Shown here piece by piece: positions 1 through 9,753 of a stretch of 64,000 bases of DNA. Source of the stretch: Phycisphaerales bacterium (GTDB lineage Bacteria > Planctomycetota > Phycisphaerae > Phycisphaerales > UBA1924); the NCBI GenBank assembly GCA_029260455.1, contig JAJDDF010000011.1, positions 191,130-255,129 of the forward strand. Direction: 5' to 3'. Positions within the stretch are counted from its first letter, which is position 1. Each line of letters begins with the position of its first letter. The translations under genes and the position numbers were made by a program. The notes under the pieces are model-generated. The model saw only the letters and a list, made by a program, of their open reading frames with translations, had not been told where the DNA came from and made no database searches.

Positions 1-2
1 CA

Positions 3-962
3 AACGGTGTTGGGGGTTACGAATGGCTGTTGCATAGCCATGATCTAGCACTGAAGATCGGTAGTTCGATGACACCTACTTCTCGGCCAAGCCTCATGGC
101 CGAGATTCGATCGGAGACACTTTGGACACTCAGTGCGGAGGCTGCCGTTGCATGGGTAATCGAACTGCTGGCGGGTATTGGAGCCCGGGTGATACATGCC
201 AAGCCGAGCCGTGTCGATCTGTGTGTCGATGTACTGATTCATGAGTCGGAATGGTCCACTGGCCTGACGGAACACTTTGTTACACGCGCTCGTGACGTCA
301 AATCGAACTTACAGCATGGGGAGTTGTCTGGGTTTTCGATTGGCAAGGGCGCAATGAGCGCACGCCTCTACGATAAACCTCGGGAGATTGCGCTCATATC
401 ACACAAAGAGTGGATGTATGACATCTGGGGCATCGACAGTATCGATGCCGATCATCGTGTCGTGCGAGTGGAGTTTCAGTTGCGCCGTAGCACCTTGAAG
501 GAACTCGGCGTTGATACATGGGATCACCTCACGTCAATGCTTCCGGAGATTTGGGCGTATTGCACGAAGAAGTGGTTGCGTATTGTTCATGATGCGAGTG
601 TCCATCACACACAACAGGTTGTCATGCCATGGTGGCAGGTGGTGACCGACGGGTTCACGGGTGCGCAAGGTGCCGAGCCATTGGTGCGCAGGAAAGCAAT
701 CATCGCGGACAAGAAACAAATAGCCAGGCAATTGCTTGGTTGTGCAAGCTCGATAGTGGCGCTCCAAATGCAGGGCGATGTGATTCGTAGTGGTGAAACA
801 CTTGATCTGGAAACATTCCTTGAGCTGGCAGTACGCGAGGCCGTAGCGCAGTCAGGTTACGACGATGATGAGTTCACCTATCGTGTGCGGCAGAAGCAGG
901 CCAAACGCTCACGGCAGGCGGGGCGATTGGATGGCGCTGGCTCAATCGGTGACGTAAGCTAG
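3..962 (+). CDS. Rep_trans / MobT-like replication initiator or relaxase (5' end outside window)
   Basis: The frame is open to the left edge, so the true start lies upstream; the first start codon inside is TTG at 30. The product has the spaced motifs of the rolling-circle initiator/relaxase family (Rep_trans; MobT/Orf20 of Tn916-like elements): RVDLCVDV near residue 62 of the visible part, ARLYDKPREI near 112, and RVEFQLRR near 140. This family nicks DNA at an origin to start replication or transfer. It stops 26 bases before a large serine recombinase on the same strand, the usual layout at the end of an integrative and mobilizable element. The family call rests on motif spacing only; nicking activity is inferred. 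Confidence 0.6.
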   Translation, partial: NGVGGYEWLLHSHDLALKIGSSMTPTSRPSLMAEIRSETLWTLSAEAAVAWVIELLAGIGARVIHAKPSRVDLCVDVLIHESEWSTGLTEHFVTRARDVKSNLQHGELSGFSIGKGAMSARLYDKPREIALISHKEWMYDIWGIDSIDADHRVVRVEFQLRRSTLKELGVDTWDHLTSMLPEIWAYCTKKWLRIVHDASVHHTQQVVMPWWQVVTDGFTGAQGAEPLVRRKAIIADKKQIARQLLGCASSIVALQMQGDVIRSGETLDLETFLELAVREAVAQSGYDDDEFTYRVRQKQAKRSRQAGRLDGAGSIGDVS

Positions 963-988
963 TGTCTCACTGATTGAAGGGGTACGCG

Positions 989-2887
989 ATGATCAATGCA
1001 ATCGGATATGTGCGCTGTTCAACAGATCGTCAGGAAGAGTCGCTTGATCAGCAGCGGAGAAGTTTGGAATCTTTTGCAAAGAGCAAAGGATGGAAGCTCA
1101 AAGCGATTTATGCCGACGATGCGATCAGCGGCAGCGAACTCAAACGCCACGGTCTCGATCAGTTGCTGAATGCCGCCAAGGCAGATGATGTTGAGGTCGT
1201 GCTTGCGTGGGATCGCAATCGCCTTGCTCGTCCCAAGGATGCTGTGGACGGCCTCCTCCTTGAGCGCGAACTTATGCAGGCAGGCAAACGAGTCATCTAT
1301 GCTGCAACGGGTCAGGAATCGGATGGCACATTTGCCTCTGGTCTGATTAGTTATGTCGAGCATTACCAGAATGGTGATTACCTGCGCAAACTCAGCCGAG
1401 ACACCATGCGCGGCACTGTCGAGCGAGCTCGGCGCGGATGCTGGCCCGGCGGCCCGATCCCATTTGGATTTGATCGTCTCATCATGGATGGTGACATGCC
1501 TCGCCGAATAGTTCGGAGCACTTTGGATGGCGGGCAAGTTGTCCTTGAACCGACGACCGAACGTCTTCTTGAGACATTGCCCAAGGGCAAGAGCCACAAG
1601 AAGCAAGAGCATGAGACATGCACACTGATTCCTTCGGAACCGAGTCGTGTGCGAGCGCTGCAGCATCTGTTCACTGCATTTGCCGAAGGGCTCCCAACGC
1701 GGCGCTTGCGTGATGAACTCAACGCGGCAGGCTTCCGAACCTCACGCGGCGGCTACTTCACGGTGCCGACAATCATTCCGATGCTTGAGAATCCAGCGTA
1801 TGTCGGGCGCTGCATCTACAACCGGCGAACACTTAGCAAGTGGCATCGCTATCGCGAGGGCGCGAGTGTTGAGCGGCAAGACGAAGGTGTCGAGCGACGA
1901 CCACAAGAAGATTGGATCATCTGTGATGAAGCTTGGCCCGCACTGGTCGAGATTGCGGTATTCGATGCAGTGCAGGAACGCCGCGCACGATCGAAGGCCT
2001 CACGGTGTCACTATCGCGGCAATGCGATGAAATCAGATTACTTGCTCACCGGATTGATCTTCTGCGGTGTCTGTGGCGGGAAGCTGACAGGCATGACCCA
2101 GAAGAGCGGGAAGGGCTACAAGACGCGGTACTACACCTGTAGCCGACACTCGGCGGGCCACAAGCACGAGTGCCCCAAGCGGTACACCGTTCCCGCCGAC
2201 GTGGTTGAGCAGCACATTCTGACGATCATTGGTCAGGATTTATTGAAGCTTCGTAATGACAAACAGCTTCACACACAGGTGCAGGATCAATTGAAGCGTC
2301 TGAGTGGCGGACGGGTCGACGCCCACGAGCAATTGCAGCGCCGCCTTGCAGACCTTGATCAACAGCTTGCCACGCTTCGTGACCACCTGCTTTCCCTCGC
2401 GCCGGATACTGCGAAGTCGCTCGGGGTCTATGACCAAGCGGATCGAATCTCGGAAGAGCGAACCCGCGTTGAAGCCGAGTCGGCATCGGTGGCTATTGCC
2501 CAACCGACACCGCCATCAATCGCCGAGTTGCGAAAACGGATCGCGAGGGAGTTTGATCATCTGGGTGAAGTCATTGCCAGCGGCACGATTGAAGAGAAGC
2601 GCGAGTTGATCGCGTGCTATGTGCGCACAATAAAGGCCGATCCGGACCACCAAACGGTCCACATCGGCCTCTACCCGACTCTATTGAGTCAAATAGTAGT
2701 GGTCTCGCCACCGTGTTCCTGGCAGTGGGATGTGCTTCACGACCTGAGACCAGATCGTCCCGGAAACACATCGCCAAACGACCGATTTCGGCGGGGTTCT
2801 CTCAAGGGGCCTCCACAAAGCTCAAATCAAACTGATAGAACACGCCGAAGTGGAAGAGTTCATCGTTCGTTGTGGCATCGATGGTGA
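989..2887 (+). CDS. Large serine recombinase (site-specific integrase)
   Basis: The ATG at 989 follows AAGGGG by about six bases and was preferred over the TTG at 974. The N-terminal resolvase domain starts with YVRCSTDRQ, which holds the catalytic serine, followed by the AWDRNRLARP motif; a recombinase domain and a zinc ribbon (CGVCGGKL, then C-x6-C in YTCSRHSAGHKHEC) and a coiled-coil region follow. Such enzymes integrate and excise phages or ICEs. At 632 aa it is long: the last ~60 residues are rich in R, S and P, do not look like family sequence, and overlap the opposite-strand gene fragment at 2802. The natural end may therefore have been near residue 570 before integration fused it to host DNA. 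Confidence 0.88.
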   Translation: MINAIGYVRCSTDRQEESLDQQRRSLESFAKSKGWKLKAIYADDAISGSELKRHGLDQLLNAAKADDVEVVLAWDRNRLARPKDAVDGLLLERELMQAGKRVIYAATGQESDGTFASGLISYVEHYQNGDYLRKLSRDTMRGTVERARRGCWPGGPIPFGFDRLIMDGDMPRRIVRSTLDGGQVVLEPTTERLLETLPKGKSHKKQEHETCTLIPSEPSRVRALQHLFTAFAEGLPTRRLRDELNAAGFRTSRGGYFTVPTIIPMLENPAYVGRCIYNRRTLSKWHRYREGASVERQDEGVERRPQEDWIICDEAWPALVEIAVFDAVQERRARSKASRCHYRGNAMKSDYLLTGLIFCGVCGGKLTGMTQKSGKGYKTRYYTCSRHSAGHKHECPKRYTVPADVVEQHILTIIGQDLLKLRNDKQLHTQVQDQLKRLSGGRVDAHEQLQRRLADLDQQLATLRDHLLSLAPDTAKSLGVYDQADRISEERTRVEAESASVAIAQPTPPSIAELRKRIAREFDHLGEVIASGTIEEKRELIACYVRTIKADPDHQTVHIGLYPTLLSQIVVVSPPCSWQWDVLHDLRPDRPGNTSPNDRFRRGSLKGPPQSSNQTDRTRRSGRVHRSLWHRW

Positions 2888-3308
2888 GTGTGTGCGCGCC
2901 TGCGGTGAGTGTGACCTGTTGCGGCGGGGGCGGGCTTGAGACAACCGGCCCCATTGGCGCGCAGCCCTGATTGCCGCCGGGCGCATGCGCTGAACCAACA
3001 AGCACAGCGTTCACGGACAGATTCATCAGTTCGAACCCCGGCAGTTCTGTTTCACCAAGGCCGGACCAATCAATGGTCATGATCGTATCGACGGGCACGG
3101 TGATGATCGCAGTGGCGGTGGCGACTTGCGTATTGGGATTGTGGTTCTGACAGTTGGTGTCATCTTCCCAGTCGAGGCGCAATCCAAGACCGCCATTGAG
3201 GGTTGTCCACGGGCTGGCGGTGACACTTGCGGGATCATCATATGCGCGCAACACGCCGTTCTGGCCGCCATCGCTCCAAGCGTACTCATATCCTCCAATA
3301 ATCCCTCC
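2802..3308 (-). pseudogene. C-terminal fragment of a secreted host protein
   Basis: The minus-strand frame is open from 3308 down to the stop at 2802 and reads as an extracellular protein rich in G, T, N and P, with a PPPP linker and a last segment of alternating hydrophobic residues (FHFGVFYQFDLSFVEAP). There is no signal peptide, and only about 60 bases separate it from the kinase gene upstream, so the N-terminal part is missing. The best in-frame start is a GTG at 3254, but the sequence before it (GGYEYAWSDGGQNG) also looks like protein. It overlaps the 3' end of the serine recombinase by 86 bases. It is probably a host gene truncated by rearrangement or by integration next to it. The function is unknown. 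Confidence 0.5.
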
Positions 3309-3369
3309 TCATGTGAACTCGGAAATGGATCGGTTTACACGGGGCAGTGGCGACATGACGTTGGATAGA

Positions 3370-5799
3370 TCACGGAGTCATGCACGGTTTTCGCTGCGGC
3401 AAAGTCATATCTGAATCATCCTGCGCGCGAACGATCTCTGCTAACTCACGAAGCCGCCGTTTGATCTCCGCGTGTTCGGCGAAATAGTGTCCTTCGCCGA
3501 AAGGCAGGAGCCACCCGCGGGTTTGGCGTTCATTGACAAGTGCAACGCCTTCTTCAGCAGCCGCGAGCCCGAGCGCGACATAGCTGAAATCACCCTGCTC
3601 GGCGGCGTCGATGCACGCGTCAGCGAGTTCCATGCGCACGATCTCCGCAAGGCGAAATGGCTGCTTGTTCCCAGGATCGGCTCCAACCGCTCGATCGACG
3701 ATGTCGACCGCGTTTTGGAGCGTCTCGATCGCTTCGTCCAGCATGCCGAGCTTGGTCAGAAGCACGCCGCGCATCGATATCGCGCGTGCCACAAGGCGCA
3801 GCCCGAGCGGATGGCTTTGATCCAGCAGCGCCCGCGCGCTTGCTTCGGCCTCGATGATTGCGTCCATCGCCGTTGGTAATCCCAGGTCAATTTCGCCATG
3901 CGCTTTCCAGAAGCGGCTCTCGGCGGATTCCGCTTGGGTAAGCGGGTCTGTCGGGTCAAGCTCGAGCGCCCGATCCGCATAGGTCACCGCAGCACTCAAG
4001 ACCGGGATAATCGTCTCCGGGTCGGAATGCACATCGAGCAGGCGCCGCGACCAGCGCCAGGTTGCCTGCGAACGCCAGCGCCAATAGCGGGCGTCATTGG
4101 CAAGATCATCTTCCAATATCGAGAGTACTTGCACCGCCCGCCCGCAGAATTCGTACGCCTCTTCGAGATCATGCGGAGCCGTCCGAGCAACAAGGTTCTC
4201 ACTCCATGCGATGAGCAAGCGGGCTTCTGGTACAGAACGATCTTCAAGCCCAGAGAGCACCTGAAGAGCAGCAGTAAAGTGTTCCACAGCCTTGGCATCA
4301 CGCCCAAGGTCGGTGGCCAATACGTCCCCCAAGCGAACGTGCGCGGTTGCGATGTCCAGTCGCAGGGCATCGTCGGCGGCGGGGTCGTTGCCCAGCGCTT
4401 CAAGTGTGCGTCCGGCCTGGTCGACCATCAACCGGCGTGCGTCGGCACTCTTGGACAGCATGGCGAGTTCGCGGTCGAGTTGAAAGATCACCCAGCGCGC
4501 GAAGGCGTGTGTTTGCTCGAACTGCGCCTCGGCACGATCACGCTGCACACGCACATGGTGTTGTTGCACCAGGTAGATTGTTGTCGCGGCAATCGTCGCG
4601 GAGAGCGCAAGTGCCGTCATCGCTGTCATGAGAGGTCTGCGTCGAGCAAGCAGGATTGCGCGCCGGGCCATACTCGGAGTGCGTTTGTGCAATGGTCGAT
4701 CAGTGAGCGCACGATTGATATCTTCGGCAAATGCGGCGCAGGATTCGTACCGGTTGGATGGTTCTGGGGCGCACGCGAACGCAGCACATTGCACAAGCTC
4801 GGGGCGCACGCCGTGTACGCGAGGCGTGGTGAGACGCGCATCGCGCTTGCGCTCGACAGCTTCCGCCGCCGAAAGCCTATCGACGTCGACCGGCGGATGT
4901 CCAACAAGCAACTCAAAGAGCACAACCCCAAGCGCATACACATCAGCCTGGAGATCAACGCGGCTCAAGGTCGGCGTGAACTGTTCCGGGGCCATATACC
5001 GAAGCGTGCCGACGACACTTACACCCTCAGTGACAAGTGAACCGAACTGCTCGTATTCAGGAGTTTCGAGCAACTTTGCTACGCCAAGGTCAAGTACGCG
5101 CGGCCCCCCCTCGCGGTCGACCATGATGTTGCCGGGTTTGATGTCACGATGCACAACGCCTTGCAGGTGCGCGAAATGCAGCGTGTATGCGACTTGTACC
5201 ACTACGCTTGCGATTGTTGCCGGCGTTGCGCTCTTTGCCCAGATATCGAGTGTTTGCCCCTCGACCAGCGCCATTACGATGGAAGCATGTTCAGCGCCAT
5301 CTTGGGTTCGACAGACGCCCGCAGCAAGAAGAGTTGCGATGCCGGGATGGTCAAGTCGGGCGTGCAGTTTGGCCTCGGCGCGAAACCGCCGCCGGATGCC
5401 TTTGGAAGTCACTTCCGAGCGCAACAGTTTGACCGCGACCGAACGCCCCTGTGCTGGCAGTTGAACTTCATACACCTCGGTGTTACCAATCCGAGAAGGA
5501 TGCGAAAGCAATCGCACAACGGTGCCTTCACCGATTGGCGTGTGAATAGTTTCACCATCACGAAACGCCCGGGTGGCATCCGGCAACGACATGAACGCCC
5601 GATCAACATCAACTGTGAGGATGGGTTCGGGGGCCGGCGCGCTCTCACTTGCCGCAAGAAGCCGCGAGACTTTCGTCGCCAGCGCGGGGTCATCGCCCGC
5701 AATCTTCGTGAGCAGCCGCGACCGTTCCTCCGCGGGCAGGTCGATCGCCTGGTCAAACAGTTCCCGAACTGTGTGCTGCTCTTCAAACATCATCGCCAT
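3370..5799 (-). CDS. Membrane-anchored serine/threonine protein kinase with TPR-like C-terminus
   Basis: The cytoplasmic kinase domain has VAVKLL (Lys124), HRDIKPGN at 217-224, DLG in place of DFG at 237-239, and GTLRYMAPEQ. A basic stretch and one transmembrane helix follow at about 390-411. The remaining ~400 residues are helical with repeated A/L-rich ~34-residue units, consistent with TPRs. The N-terminus (FEEQHTVRELFDQAIDLPAEER) is the short helical segment common in planctomycete kinases. It lies 58 bases downstream of an ECF sigma gene, the common planctomycete sigma-kinase pairing, which suggests that the kinase controls or is expressed with that sigma factor. The ATG at 5799 was chosen; ATG 5793 or TTG 5805 are possible. 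Confidence 0.9.
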   Translation of the reverse strand: MAMMFEEQHTVRELFDQAIDLPAEERSRLLTKIAGDDPALATKVSRLLAASESAPAPEPILTVDVDRAFMSLPDATRAFRDGETIHTPIGEGTVVRLLSHPSRIGNTEVYEVQLPAQGRSVAVKLLRSEVTSKGIRRRFRAEAKLHARLDHPGIATLLAAGVCRTQDGAEHASIVMALVEGQTLDIWAKSATPATIASVVVQVAYTLHFAHLQGVVHRDIKPGNIMVDREGGPRVLDLGVAKLLETPEYEQFGSLVTEGVSVVGTLRYMAPEQFTPTLSRVDLQADVYALGVVLFELLVGHPPVDVDRLSAAEAVERKRDARLTTPRVHGVRPELVQCAAFACAPEPSNRYESCAAFAEDINRALTDRPLHKRTPSMARRAILLARRRPLMTAMTALALSATIAATTIYLVQQHHVRVQRDRAEAQFEQTHAFARWVIFQLDRELAMLSKSADARRLMVDQAGRTLEALGNDPAADDALRLDIATAHVRLGDVLATDLGRDAKAVEHFTAALQVLSGLEDRSVPEARLLIAWSENLVARTAPHDLEEAYEFCGRAVQVLSILEDDLANDARYWRWRSQATWRWSRRLLDVHSDPETIIPVLSAAVTYADRALELDPTDPLTQAESAESRFWKAHGEIDLGLPTAMDAIIEAEASARALLDQSHPLGLRLVARAISMRGVLLTKLGMLDEAIETLQNAVDIVDRAVGADPGNKQPFRLAEIVRMELADACIDAAEQGDFSYVALGLAAAEEGVALVNERQTRGWLLPFGEGHYFAEHAEIKRRLRELAEIVRAQDDSDMTLPQRKPCMTP

Positions 5800-5857
5800 C
5801 CACAAGCATCATGCGATGGCCGGCCAACCTGACGACACGATTTTCATATCGCGACAA

Positions 5858-6415
5858 TTAATCGCCGCCCACATCGTCGCCCAGCCGCGCCGCAAGCCAA
5901 GCACGAGCAAAACGCCAGTCGCGTTGCACAGTCCTCTCATTGACGTCCATAATCTCACCGATCAGATCACTCGAAAGGTCAGCAAACAGTTTCAACTCCG
6001 CAACCCGGGCAGCCCGCGCATCAGTTTCCTCAAGCGAATGAATCGCCGCATCAACTGCCAGCACACGCTCATCGAGGGTGTCGATAGGCCGGGAAGTGTC
6101 AGGCGGATCACTGACAAGTGGTTGTGAAGGCCCCCGCGACTGCCGCTTCCGGGCAGCATCCACAAGAATCTGCCGAGTGGCGCGCACCGCGGCCCCAAAA
6201 AAATGTGCACGGGAATCCCACGCACTCGTCGACTGCAGCTTGATCCAGCACTCATGCACAACATGCGTAAGTTGCAGCATGCTGCCACTGCCGCGAAGCC
6301 CGCCGCGTTCGTGACGCAGTTGCTCGGTCACAAGCGCCCGCAGTTGGGCATAGACCTCGGCGCAGATCGCCTCCGATTCCGCCCCGCCCCGGTCGCCATT
6401 GAGCACCACAGTCAT
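5858..6415 (-). CDS. ECF-type RNA polymerase sigma factor (planctomycete SigK-like, TIGR02999 family)
   Basis: The protein is about 185 aa, the usual length for the group. Region 2 includes LTHVVHECWIKL and WDSRAHFFGAAVRATRQILVD with the AARKRQ signature of this family; region 4 has ELKLFADLSSDLIGEIMDVNERTVQRDWRFARAWLA, a helix-turn-helix ending in the typical QRDWRFAR(A/T)WL. It directs RNA polymerase to an unknown regulon. It is the first gene of a two-gene minus-strand unit with the kinase. The ATG at 6415 puts the family's first helix at the N-terminus; the ATG at 6457 would add 14 residues, and neither has a clear ribosome site. Confidence 0.9.
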   Translation of the reverse strand: MTVVLNGDRGGAESEAICAEVYAQLRALVTEQLRHERGGLRGSGSMLQLTHVVHECWIKLQSTSAWDSRAHFFGAAVRATRQILVDAARKRQSRGPSQPLVSDPPDTSRPIDTLDERVLAVDAAIHSLEETDARAARVAELKLFADLSSDLIGEIMDVNERTVQRDWRFARAWLAARLGDDVGGD

Positions 6416-6557
6416 TGATTTGCGGCTCACCACACCATTATGACGGGTTGGGGCCATCCACTCAATAGCTTTCCATATTTTCTAAGAATCCTGTCGCCGG
6501 GCGGGAAGTGGCACGCATGGGGAGGTGGGCAGATGACGAAATTGAAGGAGAAAGGTG

Positions 6558-7841
6558 ATGAACATGAAGAAGCGAATGAACGGGATTTGTCGGGTGTTGG
6601 TCGCGGCATTGGGGCCGCTCTTTGTTGCCGGAACGGCGGTGGCCCAATCCACAAGCACGATTACATATCAGGGACGCCTCACCGAAAACGGTGCACTGGT
6701 TGCAGATGGGGACTACCCGATGACCTTCCGTTTATGGGATGCGGAGGTCGGTGGCACACTGATCGAAGAAATGGTTGTGCTAAGCGTAGGCGTGCAAAAA
6801 GGCGTCTTTACGGCACTTGTGCCGGTCACTTCAGCCTCCTTTAACGAGGCTGATCGCTGGTGGAGCGTGGAGTTCAATGGGACCGAACTGTCACCGCGCC
6901 AGTTGTCAACAGCAACGCCATTCGCTGTTCGGTCGAGTGGGTTCGCGGGACGCCTCGCGACCTTTGCGGGGACGAATCTCGCGTTCAACTTCATCGACAC
7001 GCTGGACCCGCAGGCCGCGACGGGAGCCATGTGGTCCCTGGAGACCGCCTTTGCGCCAGGCAACTTCGGCCTTGTGCGATACAACAACGACAGCCCCGAG
7101 ATCACGAGATCAGTCGTCATCACGCCCGAGGGCACGGTCGGCATCGGACGCCCCAACCCGAATCCGATCTACAAGCTGCATGTTGAGGGTGACACCCTTG
7201 CGCGTCGGCACCACTTCAGCGAAGGGCTCTTTTTCCATGCCGAGCCAGATATCTACAACATTCACATGGAAAATGGCGTGATGGCCATCGAGGGGTTTTC
7301 ACTCTGCTTTCGTGCCCAAGGCCAGGACGTCGCGAACATGAGTACGAGCGGCACACACTTCTTCAAAGGCGTCTCCGTACCGGTGATGGAGATCCGTGGC
7401 GCCGACCTTGCCGAAGGATTCGAGGTCTCGCCAGCACATGGCAAGGCGGAGACGATCGAACCGGCACCCGGGATGGTCGTGTGCATTGATCCTGATAATG
7501 CAGGTGAACTTGTCGTCTCGACCGGTCCGTATGACAAGCGTGTTGCCGGCGTCATCTCCGGCGCGAACGGGCTCGATGTCGGCATCGTGCTTGGCAAGGG
7601 GCACGATGATCCACTCATCAATGGCGAGCACCCCGTCGCGATGACCGGGCGCGTCTGGGTGTATTGCGATGCGAGCGAGCATCCGATCGCGCCCGGCGAC
7701 CGGCTTACCACAAGCGACGTGCCCGGACACGCGATGGCCGTGCACGACGACGATCTTGCGCCGGGATCGGTGATCGGCAAAGCAATGACGGACTTGGCGG
7801 ACGGGCGTGGCATGGTTTTGGTGCTGGTGAACTTGCAGTGA
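6558..7841 (+). CDS. Secreted protein with tail-fibre-like repeats
   Basis: The ATG at 6558 follows GGAG by seven bases. The N-terminus is a signal peptide (basic KKRMNG, then a hydrophobic stretch ending VAGTAVAQ), so it is exported. The body starts with ITYQGRLTENG, a motif common at the mature end of planctomycete and other environmental secreted proteins, and has a VGIGRPNP...YKLHVEGD segment like those in phage tail-fibre and S74-peptidase chaperone proteins. The last ~170 residues form a compact domain rich in V, G and D (MVVCIDPDNAGELVVS... GMVLVLVNL). The stop is 10 bases before the next secreted protein, so they are probably co-transcribed. The function is unknown; a surface or adhesive role is inference. 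Confidence 0.75.
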   Translation: MNMKKRMNGICRVLVAALGPLFVAGTAVAQSTSTITYQGRLTENGALVADGDYPMTFRLWDAEVGGTLIEEMVVLSVGVQKGVFTALVPVTSASFNEADRWWSVEFNGTELSPRQLSTATPFAVRSSGFAGRLATFAGTNLAFNFIDTLDPQAATGAMWSLETAFAPGNFGLVRYNNDSPEITRSVVITPEGTVGIGRPNPNPIYKLHVEGDTLARRHHFSEGLFFHAEPDIYNIHMENGVMAIEGFSLCFRAQGQDVANMSTSGTHFFKGVSVPVMEIRGADLAEGFEVSPAHGKAETIEPAPGMVVCIDPDNAGELVVSTGPYDKRVAGVISGANGLDVGIVLGKGHDDPLINGEHPVAMTGRVWVYCDASEHPIAPGDRLTTSDVPGHAMAVHDDDLAPGSVIGKAMTDLADGRGMVLVLVNLQ

Positions 7842-7851
7842 GGGGAATGAA

Positions 7852-9180
7852 ATGAACTGGAAGCTTCAAGCGCTCGGTGCGCTGTGCATCACAATCGGTT
7901 TGGCGGGATCATCGGCCATTGCGGCAGACTCGGACGGAGATGGTGTTGATAATTGGATCGAAGAGTCGGTGTTGAACGCACTTGCGCCGGAGTGGTATCC
8001 GCAGTTTAGCCGTCGTTTGCAACCTATCGATTGGATGGTCCGGCACGGCTATGCGAAGGTCTATCGTAGATCTGATGGAGCCCAGGTTGGCCGTGTTCCA
8101 GCATCAAACGTCGCGCTGACGCCGGATCAATTCCTTGCCCAAATGGCGGCAGCGAGTGTGCTTTGGCCGCATGCCGCGTACGAGTATCGGTGGGCGTACT
8201 TCAACCGAGACCAAGGGCGCGATACCAACGATCCAAACGATCCCTTTGACTGGAACATTGCTGTCGCACAAGGGCGTGGCGTGTATGGCCGCGTCACGCC
8301 GAGCCCTGACACACCCGGATTGTTGCAAGTGCAATACTTTGTTCACTTTGGATGGAATGAGACGGATACTCCCCCCGGATGCAACGCGGGGAACCATGAA
8401 GGGGACTGGATCAGCGTAGACTTTGATGTTGACGCAACGGATGTGAATAGGCCGCGCATCGTCCGCGCGTGGTACCACAATCACGGGAGACAAGTCTTCG
8501 TTGAGTCTGCTGATGCGATCGCTTTCTCCGGAACACATCCTCGTGTGTATCTTGAGCACGGTACGCAGGAGACTTGGCCGTTCGCAGCGAGCGGCGGATT
8601 TCAACCAGGCCAGGTACCGCCTTGCGTGACCACAAACAGAAGGATCGACTTCGGGCAGTGCACGTTGGAGTACGAGTCAGCATGCAATGGTGGATACACG
8701 TCAGTTCGCGAGCACGAGGGTCTGTTCGGTGGGTATCTCATCGCCCCGAAGAACATTGGTGAAATCGCGCACCCTGCCAACAACGAGGAATCACACTTCA
8801 TTCATCAATACCCAGGGCGGTATGGATCGGCGTGGGAAGGCGGATGCTGGTGGCTGCCTTTTGATCTGGTTGACTCCGAGTCACCCTTTGGACCCACCTT
8901 TGGAAGCAATCGAACCAAGATGTGGGACCGCTCTTTCGACGTCACACTGCAGTGGCCCTCTTGCAACAACCAGAGCACCGTTTGGGCATCACCGGTCGGC
9001 GGTTCGAGCCCAGACGGGTCGCAAGCGAATCCGATGCGAACGTTGGGAGGTTCGCTTGGCGTGGTCGCACCGACAGGAGTGATCAACCTCGGACCAGGAA
9101 CCTACGCCGACGGGCCACTGACCATTCGACAGCCAGTCACGATCACGGCTACGAACGGGATCGCCACGATTGCTCCGTAG
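7852..9180 (+). CDS. Secreted Vps62-like protein with start of a beta-helix
   Basis: The ATG at 7852 opens a signal peptide (MNWKLQALGALCITIGLAGSSAIA, cleavage near AIAA). A DSDGDGVDNWIE calcium-loop-like segment follows, then a Vps62/DUF946-type domain with YFVHFGWNET..., NHEGDWISVDFDVD and a WYHNHGRQVF stretch; histidines and acidic residues there are the conserved features of that fold. The final ~60 residues (GGSSPDGSQANPMRTLGGS, GPGTYADGPLTIRQPVTITATNG) match the opening rungs of right-handed parallel beta-helix proteins, but the repeat stops after about two rungs. It is exported together with the preceding gene. The substrate is unknown. Confidence 0.7.
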   Translation: MNWKLQALGALCITIGLAGSSAIAADSDGDGVDNWIEESVLNALAPEWYPQFSRRLQPIDWMVRHGYAKVYRRSDGAQVGRVPASNVALTPDQFLAQMAAASVLWPHAAYEYRWAYFNRDQGRDTNDPNDPFDWNIAVAQGRGVYGRVTPSPDTPGLLQVQYFVHFGWNETDTPPGCNAGNHEGDWISVDFDVDATDVNRPRIVRAWYHNHGRQVFVESADAIAFSGTHPRVYLEHGTQETWPFAASGGFQPGQVPPCVTTNRRIDFGQCTLEYESACNGGYTSVREHEGLFGGYLIAPKNIGEIAHPANNEESHFIHQYPGRYGSAWEGGCWWLPFDLVDSESPFGPTFGSNRTKMWDRSFDVTLQWPSCNNQSTVWASPVGGSSPDGSQANPMRTLGGSLGVVAPTGVINLGPGTYADGPLTIRQPVTITATNGIATIAP

Positions 9181-9240
9181 CGGGAACGTTGCACGCTTCG
9201 CACCACACTTTCAACCAACCATCAGAAGGGAACCATCGCC

Positions 9241-9651
9241 ATGAGAACCCGTGCTTTGAGAACGACCACCAATTCGGTCATTGCGGTTGCCGCACTTTCC
9301 GGAGCAGCTATTGCAGGTGCCACGTTTCAAGTAGACTCATTCATTATCGCCGGTGGCGGCGGCCGCGCGACAAGTGGTTCCCTTGTCCTCGACGGCACGA
9401 TCGGCCAACCCGACGCTGCGATTTTCAATGGCGCAAATGTCGAGCTCGTCGGAGGCTTCTGGGGCACCATTGCCGGCAACTGCGCCACCGATTTCAATGC
9501 CAGTGGCACCACTAATCTCGACGACCTCCAGTTGCTCTTGTTCTACTTCGGGACGCCAAGCGGCTCCCCGGCCGACTCGGATGCCGACGGGGATACCGAT
9601 CTCGATGATCTGCAGCTGCTGCTCTTCAACTTCGGCCAGGCGTGCCCCTGA
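9241..9651 (+). CDS. Secreted protein with dockerin-type C-terminus
   Basis: The ATG at 9241 follows GAAGGGAAC. After a signal peptide (VIAVAALSGAAIAGATF) comes the segment FIIAGGGGRATSGSLVLDGTIGQPDA and NVELVGGFWG, frequent in Phycisphaerae exported proteins. The C-terminus has two calcium-loop/helix units, DFNASGTTNLDDLQLLLFYFG and DADGDTDLDDLQLLLFNFG, which is a dockerin type I pair; in planctomycetes such tails probably serve surface attachment or sorting. At 136 aa the protein is mostly this tail. It is the last gene of the plus-strand run of three secreted proteins and is followed by a strong hairpin at 9732. Confidence 0.8.
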   Translation: MRTRALRTTTNSVIAVAALSGAAIAGATFQVDSFIIAGGGGRATSGSLVLDGTIGQPDAAIFNGANVELVGGFWGTIAGNCATDFNASGTTNLDDLQLLLFYFGTPSGSPADSDADGDTDLDDLQLLLFNFGQACP

Positions 9652-9731
9652 CCGCCTGCAAAGATGACGTGCGCGTACTGCAAATGCCCTATCGGGCTGC
9701 AATGAATGCCTGTCACTCTCTCCGGAGCGCT

Positions 9732-9753
9732 CGGCGCAGCCCACACTGCGCCG
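9732..9753 (+). terminator. Hairpin after the secreted-protein genes
   Basis: CGGCGCAG (9732-9739) and CTGCGCCG (9746-9753) form a perfect 8-bp stem with a six-base loop, followed by GGTGTTTGGTT. The T-run is weak, so it may end transcription inefficiently or stabilise the 3' end. Confidence 0.45.

Noticed and set aside
3898-5040. 380-codon plus-strand frame within the kinase gene
   Set aside because: It is antisense to the kinase and TPR domains, with no ribosome site or family match.
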